DNA from: Acidimicrobiales bacterium
Lineage (GTDB): Bacteria; Actinomycetota; Acidimicrobiia; Acidimicrobiales; Palsa-688
Assembly: GCA_030039575.1 (NCBI GenBank)
Contig: JASHVH010000251.1
Location: forward strand, 1 to 10,929
Direction: 5' to 3'
Length of the DNA stretch: 10,929 bases
How positions within the stretch are numbered: position 1 is the first letter of the stretch; the number at the start of each line of letters is the position of its first letter. This document shows positions 1 through 5,402 of the stretch, one piece after another. The notes below the pieces were generated by a model, which was given only the letters and a program-made list of their open reading frames with translations, was not told the DNA's origin and did no database searches. The translations under genes and the position numbers were made by a program.

Positions 1-185
1 AGCGCGTACTCCAAACAAGACTCCCTCACCACGCACTCCCCGCAGTACCGCCGCGCCGCCTCCACGCCCGGGCCGTCGCTCGGGAAGAAAACCTGCGGGT
101 CGACGTCCTGGCAGCGGGCCAAATCCATCCAGGGGGCCCCCCGCTTGAGGGTGGTCGTCTTGTCTGAACCGAGATGATCGCTCAT
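1..185 (-). CDS. WhiB-family iron-sulfur transcriptional regulator, 5' part (cut by window edge)
   Basis: The visible 61 residues carry the first part of a WhiB (Wbl) domain: GAPWMDLARC with Cys25, the DPQVFFP segment, then YCGECVVRESC giving Cys48, Cys51 and Cys57. These are the four conserved cysteines that in this family hold a redox- and NO-sensitive [4Fe-4S] cluster. The C-terminal part (the usual G[VI]WGG turn and basic DNA-binding tail) lies beyond position 1. The ATG at 185-183 is preceded by AGAAGAAGG ending about 8 nt upstream. Wbl proteins typically act in the cytoplasm with the principal sigma factor, on development, cell division or redox response; which of these applies cannot be told from this fragment. 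The family assignment is secure, the paralogue is not. Confidence 0.93.
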   Translation of the reverse strand, partial: MSDHLGSDKTTTLKRGAPWMDLARCQDVDPQVFFPSDGPGVEAARRYCGECVVRESCLEYA

Positions 186-585
186 CACGTCGCCTTCTTC
201 TCTCGTGGAGCCGAGCCGGTTGGAGGGCTGGTGCGGCCGGCCAATGGCAAATGGAACGGTGGCGTACCTCGATCGTTCCCCCGCAGTTGTGCCCTGGCCA
301 TGATCACTTTGTGGTGGTGCTGTGAAGCCCGCTCTCCCGCTCGCGTGTCAGTGATTGTTTAAGGTGCCTCAAATGGCGGAAATACTGCCGGTCCCGGCTA
401 CTGGCCGCTTTCCTCTCCGTAAGTGGGCAAATGACCACGCACAGCGCGTCGGCTCCTGGTCCGCGCTGAGCGGCCCTTCCGCGACGCAGCCGCTGCCGGG
501 CTGGTTGGGCCCTGTTTGTCCTTGGACCGAGGAGCGGTCAAGTCGGCAAGTGTGCGGGCAGGCCGACCTGGGTAGAGTCCGCTGA
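186..585. other. 400-nt intergenic region between divergent whiB and the exported-protein gene
   Basis: Apart from the GGAACG/CGTTCC dyad I see no convincing gene here. One plus-strand reading frame from ATG 373 (70 codons, AAGGTG about 6 nt upstream) ends in TGA at 583-585, directly abutting the GTG start of the next gene in the same frame. Its amino-acid make-up is not protein-like and I recognise no family, so I do not call it. Its last codons (LGRVR) may be the lost front end of the downstream signal peptide. Confidence 0.5.
253..279. promoter_or_regulatory. GGAACG-N15-CGTTCC dyad upstream of whiB; possible ECF-type promoter or operator
   Basis: GGAACG (253-258) and CGTTCC (274-279) form a perfect 6-bp inverted repeat with a 15-nt spacer. 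On either strand it reads GGAAC-N16-CGTT, the general layout of ECF sigma factor promoters (-35 GGAAC, -10 CGTT). Read on the minus strand it would start transcription near position 248, about 60 nt before the whiB ATG. The dyad could equally be a repressor or activator site. Sequence match only. Confidence 0.33.
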
Positions 586-1713
586 GTGTCAGCTGGCATA
601 CTCTTAGCCGCAGCGCTCAGCGTCATCGCCCCCCCGGTCTCCGTCGGCTTCGACCCCCAAACGACGAACCCGCTTTGCTCAGGCAGCCAGTGGTCGGGCT
701 CGTGCTCAATTGCTTCCGCCAACGACACGGTCCCACCGGCATCCTTGATGCCGGACAGCCTGTTCAACCGCAAGGTGACCGCGTGGCCGGTCGACCGCCA
801 CAGCGCCGCCCTCGTGGCCGAGTTCAACTTCGACTGGCAGTCCAACTTCGGCAACGTGGGCGTCAACGGCCGCCCCGTCATTTGGGTACCCGCACGCCAG
901 CCGATGGTCGCGTTGTCCGCAAAGGCCGGGTGCTCTGGCAACTTCCTCACCAATACCGGGACGGCGGCACCGATCCCACAGTGGGCAAGCACGACCGGCG
1001 GCGCCGACTCCCCCCTTACCGTGTACCAACCCAGCAGCAACTCCCTCTGGGAGCTCTATCAAGCCCGCCCGGTGACCACTGGAAGAGGCGGGGGCAGTAC
1101 CAGCGCCAACCCGGGTTGGAGCGCTTGTTGGGGAGGTAAGGCGCACCTCAGCACTTTCACTGGCGTCTTTCCCCAGCCGTACGGGGAAACGGCGACCGGC
1201 ATCTCCAACCTGGCCACTGAAGTCACCGAGGCCGACGTCCTCTCGGGGACGATCCGCCACGCCATCGGGCTGCAGGTGGCCAACTGCAGTATGGACATCT
1301 ACCCCGCCAACCGCAGCGATTGCGGCTACTACCCGGGCAACCCGGCCGAAGGTCAGTGGCTGCGTTTTGCTCCCGGCGTCAACTGCACCGCCTATGACAC
1401 CACTCCCTTCGAGAACGAGGTCTGCTTAGCCGGCCAGCGATATGGCTTCGTGATTGTCGACCAGGGCGGGTCCGACGGCATCATCGCCGACTACGCCACC
1501 GGGACCTGGGCCCACGAAGGCAACCCGGGCCCCGTGGGGTCCTGGCAGGACAACCCCAAGGGCGGCTGTTGCATATTCGAGGGCGGAGGTGGGCCCCTCG
1601 AGGACGCCTTTCAGACCGCGTCCGGCTATTGGGAGCAGGAGTACCAGGTAATCGCCTCCCTGCCCTGGAGCCGGCTCCAGGTCATCGACCCGCCCCACAG
1701 TTCAAAATTATGA
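586..1713 (+). CDS. Probable exported cysteine-rich protein of unknown function
   Basis: The 375-residue protein begins with a hydrophobic stretch (ILLAAALSVIAPPV, residues 5-18) that looks like a signal-peptide core but has no positively charged n-region. It contains ten cysteines (31, 40, 116, 181, 234, 246, 267, 280, 328, 329), fitting disulfides outside the cell. Segments such as SLWELYQA (153-160), SGTIRHAIGL (220-229), the YPANRSD region (239-245) and QRYGFVIVDQGG (284-295) resemble, from memory, a recurrent family of secreted bacterial proteins with motifs like LYELY..., G.I.HAL and QRYG..v.D; I know no assigned activity for it. The GTG at 586 is the first start after an in-frame TGA (583-585), and no good ribosome binding site precedes it. 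The reading frame itself is solid over its whole length; start and function are uncertain. Confidence 0.72.
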   Translation: MSAGILLAAALSVIAPPVSVGFDPQTTNPLCSGSQWSGSCSIASANDTVPPASLMPDSLFNRKVTAWPVDRHSAALVAEFNFDWQSNFGNVGVNGRPVIWVPARQPMVALSAKAGCSGNFLTNTGTAAPIPQWASTTGGADSPLTVYQPSSNSLWELYQARPVTTGRGGGSTSANPGWSACWGGKAHLSTFTGVFPQPYGETATGISNLATEVTEADVLSGTIRHAIGLQVANCSMDIYPANRSDCGYYPGNPAEGQWLRFAPGVNCTAYDTTPFENEVCLAGQRYGFVIVDQGGSDGIIADYATGTWAHEGNPGPVGSWQDNPKGGCCIFEGGGGPLEDAFQTASGYWEQEYQVIASLPWSRLQVIDPPHSSKL

Positions 1714-1720
1714 AGCTCGG

Positions 1721-1746
1721 GTGCCGCTACTGATAGCGGTTGGCAC
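1721..1746 (+). terminator. Hairpin just after the exported-protein gene (possible terminator)
   Basis: CCGCTA (1724-1729), loop CTGA, TAGCGG (1734-1739) is a perfect 6-bp stem, flanked by GTG (1721-1723) and CAC (1744-1746) that can extend it across a bulge. It lies 7 nt after the stop at 1711-1713. No T-run follows, but terminators without a T-run are common in GC-rich actinomycetes. It also sits just before the ribosome binding site of the next gene, so an attenuator or RNA-processing role is possible. Confidence 0.35.
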
Positions 1747-1763
1747 TTAAGGCGGGGGTTACC

Positions 1764-2948
1764 ATGACGGGCATGGCCTTGCCAACGACACGGACCGACC
1801 CCGCCGACCTCAGCGCTCTTGGTGCCGCGTTCAGCGAAGAGGAACGGCTCGTACAACAAAAAACGCGCCAGTTCGTTCGCCACCGCGTCCTGCCGTCGAT
1901 CGAGGAGTGGTTTGAGCGCGGGTCCTTTCCCCGCCACCTGGTGCCGGAGCTCGGTCAGCTCGGGCTACTCGGCATGCACCTCGAAGGTTACGGCTGTGCC
2001 GGCCAGAGCGCAGTGAGCTACGGGCTGGCTTGCCTCGAGCTCGAGGCCGGTGACAGCGCGCTCCGGTCCTTTGTCTCGGTCCAGAGCTCGCTGGCCATGT
2101 TCTCCATTTGGAAATACGGGAGCGAAGAACAAAAGCAGCGTTACCTCCCGGCCATGGCTGCCGGTGACATGGTCGGCTGTTTCGCCCTGACAGAACCGGA
2201 AGTAGGGAGCGACCCGGCGTCCATGGCGACAAGGGCGAAGCGAGACGGGGGTGACTGGGTGCTCGACGGCCACAAGCGATGGGTGACCAACGGATCGATC
2301 GCCGACGTGGCCGTGATCTGGGCCAAAACCGATGAAGGGGTACGTGGGTTCCTCGTCCCACGCGGCACACCCGGGTTCACAACGGCCGACATCCGCGGGA
2401 AATTGTCGCTGCGGGCCAGCGTCTCGAGCGAGGCCGTGCTCGACTCCTGCCGGCTGCCCGAAGATGCCGTCCTGCCGGGTGCCCTCGGTTTGCGCAGCCC
2501 GCTCTCCTCTCTCAACGAGGCCCGCTACGGCATCATCTGGGGGGCGCTGGGCGCCGCCCGTTGTTGTTACGAGACGGCACTTTCGTTTGCTCTCGAGCGG
2601 GTGCAGTTCGGGAGGCAGGTCGCCGCCTTCCAGTTGACCCAGGCAAAACTTGTCGATATGGCCGTCGAGATCGAAAAGGGTTTATTGCTGGCTTACCACA
2701 TCGGCCGCCTGAAAGAGGCGGGCCGGCTGACCGCCGATCAGGTGAGCGTGGGCAAGCTCAACAGCACGCGTGAGGCGCTGAAGATCGCCCGCGCCGCTCG
2801 CACTGTCCTAGGCGCCAACGGGGTGACCCTCGCCTTCCCGGTGATGCGGCATGCGGCCAATCTGGAGTCGGTGCTCACCTACGAAGGCACTTCGGAGATC
2901 CATCAACTGGCCATTGGCCGCGCCCTCACCGGCGTCAGCGCCTTTTGA
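1764..2948 (+). CDS. gcdH: Acyl-CoA dehydrogenase, glutaryl-CoA dehydrogenase type
   Basis: This is a full-length 394-residue flavoprotein of the acyl-CoA dehydrogenase fold. It matches glutaryl-CoA dehydrogenase throughout: GYGCAG (75-80), RSFVSVQSS (101-109), GCFALTEPEVGSDP (138-151), KRWVTN (171-176), SLRAS (215-219), ARYGIIWGALGAA (253-265) and TYEGTSEIH (372-380). The catalytic base is Glu374 in YEGT. Glu94 and Arg101, corresponding to Glu87 and Arg94 of the human enzyme, are both kept, which supports oxidative decarboxylation of glutaryl-CoA to crotonyl-CoA (lysine/tryptophan or aromatic catabolism), with electrons passed to ETF. ATG 1764 is chosen because AAGGCGGGGG (1749-1758) sits 5-8 nt upstream; a TTG at 1740 would add 8 residues, and ATG 1773 is another option. 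No ETF, CoA-transferase or other pathway gene is nearby, so the substrate is inferred from residues alone. Confidence 0.9.
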   Translation: MTGMALPTTRTDPADLSALGAAFSEEERLVQQKTRQFVRHRVLPSIEEWFERGSFPRHLVPELGQLGLLGMHLEGYGCAGQSAVSYGLACLELEAGDSALRSFVSVQSSLAMFSIWKYGSEEQKQRYLPAMAAGDMVGCFALTEPEVGSDPASMATRAKRDGGDWVLDGHKRWVTNGSIADVAVIWAKTDEGVRGFLVPRGTPGFTTADIRGKLSLRASVSSEAVLDSCRLPEDAVLPGALGLRSPLSSLNEARYGIIWGALGAARCCYETALSFALERVQFGRQVAAFQLTQAKLVDMAVEIEKGLLLAYHIGRLKEAGRLTADQVSVGKLNSTREALKIARAARTVLGANGVTLAFPVMRHAANLESVLTYEGTSEIHQLAIGRALTGVSAF

Positions 2949-2950
2949 TG

Positions 2951-2980
2951 GCGGCCGTCCGGTCGGGTAAGGTTGGCCGC
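2951..2980 (+). terminator. Weak inverted repeat downstream of the acyl-CoA dehydrogenase gene
   Basis: GCGGCC (2951-2956) and GGCCGC (2975-2980) are exact reverse complements separated by 18 nt, starting two bases after the TGA at 2946-2948. The loop is long and there is no T-run, so this is only a candidate terminator. Confidence 0.22.
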
Positions 2981-3020
2981 ATGGCGGGGTCACTTTGTGA
3001 CATCCACCGGCGGTGACCAC

Positions 3021-3701
3021 ATGGTGAAGGCGGCACCTCAACCCGTCGGCGAGACAACCGGCACCGCCGAGATCAGACGCTCTTCCCGCTCGATCTCCCG
3101 CCTGCGCCGGGCCGAAGCCGTCGTGACCTCAGGCCGGTTGGCTCCCACCCTGATAGTCGCGCTCGTCCTTACCATTATCAGCTGGCCGGTAACGGACCTC
3201 ACCCCTTACGCCGGCCTCGACCCGTCCTGGGAGGGCGGACTGGCGATGGCGTTCGTCCAGCACCTCCATTGGGGGCCAAATATCGATTTCACTTATGGGC
3301 CACTGGGCTTTCTCACTGTGCCAATGCTGTACTTCCAGAGCACGGCCGCCCTCAGCCTCATTTACCTGGTGGCGTCACGGGTGCTCCTCTTTGCCCTGCT
3401 ACTGCGCACAATTCAACCCAAGGTCCCTGGCTTATGGGCCATCTTGCTGGCCTATATCGTCGGGGCCTCGGCCATCTTCCTGATCGACTCTGCCGACTTG
3501 CTCATGGGCTGTGCGCTACTCATCGGCCTACTGGCGCTGGCTTCGCCCAGCACTGTTTTTCACTCCGGCCGGTACTCCCGGTCCCCTGTCTTGGAGTCAT
3601 ACCACACTCGCATCCGCTGTCCGGTCGAGGGGTCGATGAACACCTCGGTCGTCGGCTTGGGCCCGGCTCCGTTGGCAGAACTCTTGCGGCTGCCCCGGTA
3701 G
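3021..3701 (+). pseudogene. Truncated polytopic membrane protein (N-terminal remnant)
   Basis: From ATG 3021 the frame gives 226 residues: a basic cytoplasmic start, a membrane segment at about 41-56, then GLDPSWEGGLAMAF (65-78) and FTYGPLGFL (90-98), followed by three more hydrophobic segments (about 108-130, 139-155, 159-174). The DPSW...FTYGPLGF pattern recalls, from memory, large multi-pass membrane proteins of actinomycetes, roughly 500-700 residues long and possibly GT-C-like; the intact function is unknown to me. After about residue 174 (near 3542) the hydrophobic pattern stops. The remaining ~52 codons are antisense to the well-formed minus-strand gene at 3560-3775 and read as low-quality protein. 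I infer a deletion or rearrangement that removed the C-terminal half or more. A short stable protein cannot be excluded. The ribosome binding site is weak (GGCGGTG, 5 nt upstream). Confidence 0.62.
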
Positions 3702-3775
3702 CGGTCCCACCCGAACACCGCAAAGATGACCCCTACCACCACGACAACAATGATGACCCAACCCAAAGCGCCCAT
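3560..3775 (-). CDS. Small single-pass membrane protein, 71 residues
   Basis: Residues 4-22 are an almost pure Val/Ile/Phe membrane helix, followed by a basic juxtamembrane patch (DRYRGSRKS). The polar tail ends in DPSTGQRMRVWYDSKTGDREY (49-69 region), with two similar D-x-x-T-G turns. With few positive charges before the helix, the tail is probably cytoplasmic. GGAG at 3788-3785 lies 9 nt before the ATG and overlaps the stop of the upstream ybjQ-like gene, so the two genes are 6 nt apart and very likely co-translated. I do not recognise a named family. The partner gene suggests a shared role, but no function can be given. The start is secure; the end abuts the break in the facing gene. Confidence 0.75.
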   Translation of the reverse strand: MGALGWVIIVVVVVGVIFAVFGWDRYRGSRKSSANGAGPKPTTEVFIDPSTGQRMRVWYDSKTGDREYRPE

Positions 3776-3781
3776 GTCGGC

Positions 3782-4240
3782 TCACTCCGTCGTGCGTACT
3801 TCTTGCGCAGGCGGCGTCGGTAGCCACTCCACGACGCGGGCGGTGCCGTAAGCCACGATCTCGGTCATGCCGGCACCCATTTCGGTCGAGTCGAAGCGCA
3901 TCATGGTCACGGCATTGGCCCCCATGGCGGCCGCGTTTTTCACCATGCGGTCGAGTGCCTGACGCCGGGAATCCTCGTTGAGCTTTACGTACGACCGGAT
4001 CTCGCCCCCGCCGATACTTTTCAGGAGGGCGGCGATGTTGCCGCCGATGCTCCGGGACCGGACGGTGAGGCCGAACACTTGGCCAATTGTATTTACCACC
4101 CTGGTGTCGGGGATGTTCTCGGTCGTCGTTACGATCATCGGCCGAAAGGGGACGTCCTTCTCCGCCAGTGACCGGTTGTCCTCGGTTGTCGTCACGATCC
4201 TCGGATAGGGAGGAAGCCCCTTCTCCATCGGCGCCTGCAT
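3782..4240 (-). CDS. YbjQ/UPF0145-family protein with duplicated N-terminal strand
   Basis: Residues 35-137 match the YbjQ (UPF0145, DUF74, 'putative heavy-metal-binding') family: MIVTTTENIPDTRVV, the FGLTVRSRSIGGNI region, GGGEIRSYVKLNEDSRR, ALDRMVKNAAAMGANAV (95-111), MMRFDST and EIVAYGTA (127-134). The family usually begins at the MIVTTTE strand and is about 105 residues long, forming ring-shaped oligomers of unclear function. Here a 34-residue N-terminal extension carries a second copy of the strand (PRIVTTTE, 13-20). The extension is real by start choice: AGGAGG at 4253-4248 is 7 nt before the ATG at 4240, whereas TTG 4243 is only 4 nt away. It is the first gene of a two-gene unit with the small membrane protein and has its own promoter. 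The family call is firm; the metal-binding label is not demonstrated. Confidence 0.9.
   Translation of the reverse strand: MQAPMEKGLPPYPRIVTTTEDNRSLAEKDVPFRPMIVTTTENIPDTRVVNTIGQVFGLTVRSRSIGGNIAALLKSIGGGEIRSYVKLNEDSRRQALDRMVKNAAAMGANAVTMMRFDSTEMGAGMTEIVAYGTARVVEWLPTPPAQEVRTTE
4118..4204 (-). repeat. Internal direct repeat encoding P-x-IVTTTE twice
   Basis: Residues 13-20 (4204-4181) and 34-41 (4141-4118) of the YbjQ-like protein both read P-[RM]-IVTTTE, at a 63-nt period. The copies differ at several bases, so the duplication is not recent or the copies have been kept under protein-level selection. Confidence 0.7.
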
Positions 4241-4291
4241 CAATTTGCCTCCTGTGACCTCCGGTGCCGGCCACGCCGTCCACCTATCAAA

Positions 4292-4321
4292 CTGATATCA
4301 CTTTTCTGCCAGCCTTGTCAA
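4292..4321 (-). promoter_or_regulatory. Sigma-70-type promoter for the ybjQ-like unit, with a dyad at the -10
   Basis: On the minus strand TTGACA (4321-4316) is followed after 18 nt by TATCAG (4297-4292); a TGATAT (4300-4295) with a 15-nt spacer is an alternative -10. Transcription would begin near 4285, about 45 nt before the ATG at 4240. The -35 overlaps the stop codon of the upstream dehydrogenase gene (4320-4318). The -10 region also contains the inverted repeat TATCA-AAC-TGATA (4285-4297), a possible operator. Confidence 0.55.
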
Positions 4322-5382
4322 GCGCAGGCGGGCCACGGGGGACCTACTCGCCAGTCGAACAGCACGGCGCCCATCCCGGGCTCGCGGTCGGCCAGCCGCG
4401 AATAGATCTCCTGCGCCTGGGACGGCGGCACGACGTCAGTCACCAGCCCCGTCGTCCTGATCTGCCCCCGGCGCAACAGGTCGAAGAGGACGGCGTAGTC
4501 GTCCTGGAGCGACCAGCGAGCCTGCCACGGGCCGGAGTCGAGGGGCAGGAGCCACTCAAGTGCCCCGATGAGCCGCAGGCCGCGGTGGTGGACTTCGGAC
4601 AGCATCCTGGTTGCGTCACCGCTGTAGGCGCCCCGAGGCGAGCCAAGTAAGACCACCTCTCCCCCGTCACGTGCCAGCGAGACAGCCGTCGGCACCGCGT
4701 CCGGCACACCTGAAGCTTCGACCACGAGGTCCCCGCTCGCCCCGAGCAGGTTCTCGACAGTGGTGCGCTCGCTACCTTTCGCCGGCAGCGCTGCCACCAC
4801 CCCCGTCGCCTGCGCCATCCGGACTCGCGCCTCGGCGAGGTCGAGGCCGAGCACTTTCATGCCGGACAGCTGGAGCAACTGGGCGGCAAAGTTCCCGACG
4901 AGCCCGAGCCCGAGGACAACCCCGCGGGATCCGAGTTGTACGTGTGCCGACTTACGCAGAGCCGTGATCGAAACTGAGGCCATCCGGCCCAGCACGATGC
5001 TTCGGGCGTCGTCGTCCTTGGCCAGGCGCACAATGGGCCGCCGCAAGGTATCGGCGACCGCATATCGGGCGTGCCGGCAAATAGCAAAGACACGGTCGCC
5101 GACCGCCAAGCCCCGGTCAACCCCGGGGGCCGGAGCTCCCAGCGCCACGATGGTGCCGACCGCTCCGTACCCGGGCCGGTGCGGGTAAGCGTTCCAGCTC
5201 CCAGGTACGCGAGTACCCGGGTCGAGCCCCGTGAAATTGGCCACCTCCGTCCCGGCACTGACTATGGACACCTCGAGGTCGACCACCGCCTCGCCGGGCC
5301 CTAACGAGCTTTCGTCGACCTGCACCTCTTCGACCCGGCAGTCCCGCTCCCCAACGAACACCAGGCCCGGGCCCGTAAGCAT
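4318..5382 (-). CDS. Medium-chain dehydrogenase/reductase lacking the zinc ligands (SAGTE type)
   Basis: The 354-residue protein has the two-domain MDR layout: a GroES-like N-terminal domain with HRPGYGAVGTIVALG (68-82) and VGDRVFA (94-100), and a Rossmann domain with VVLGLGLVG (155-163, GxGxxG). Asp181 after the second strand suggests NAD(H). The position that holds the catalytic Cys in zinc alcohol dehydrogenases reads SAGTE (42-46), and the four-Cys structural-zinc lobe is missing. This is the pattern of the 'SAGTE' branch, which includes BchC-like and sugar/cyclitol-associated oxidoreductases. ATG 5382 fits the family's usual beginning; GTG 5415 would overlap the preceding gene's stop by 13 nt. 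Neither has a good ribosome binding site, so translation is probably coupled to the binding-protein gene, whose stop (5405-5403) is 20 nt upstream. A sugar or polyol substrate is inferred from that neighbour only. Confidence 0.85.
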   Translation of the reverse strand: MLTGPGLVFVGERDCRVEEVQVDESSLGPGEAVVDLEVSIVSAGTEVANFTGLDPGTRVPGSWNAYPHRPGYGAVGTIVALGAPAPGVDRGLAVGDRVFAICRHARYAVADTLRRPIVRLAKDDDARSIVLGRMASVSITALRKSAHVQLGSRGVVLGLGLVGNFAAQLLQLSGMKVLGLDLAEARVRMAQATGVVAALPAKGSERTTVENLLGASGDLVVEASGVPDAVPTAVSLARDGGEVVLLGSPRGAYSGDATRMLSEVHHRGLRLIGALEWLLPLDSGPWQARWSLQDDYAVLFDLLRRGQIRTTGLVTDVVPPSQAQEIYSRLADREPGMGAVLFDWRVGPPWPACA

Positions 5383-5402
5383 CCTGGTCAGGCGACTAGT
5401 CC

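Noticed and set aside
373..585. 70-codon plus-strand frame before the exported-protein gene as a leader peptide gene
   Set aside because: The AAGGTG upstream is acceptable, but the composition is not protein-like. The stop adjoining the next start in the same frame is better explained as a broken N-terminus or chance.
369..1260. Long minus-strand reading frames antisense to the exported-protein gene
   Set aside because: The plus-strand frame shows coherent motifs and paired cysteines, while the antisense frames lack both and have no ribosome binding site.
3597..4283. 228-codon minus-strand reading frame overlapping the ybjQ-like unit
   Set aside because: It is rich in Arg/His/Gly/Asp with no recognisable domain. 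It is a frame shadow of two well-supported genes with good ribosome binding sites.
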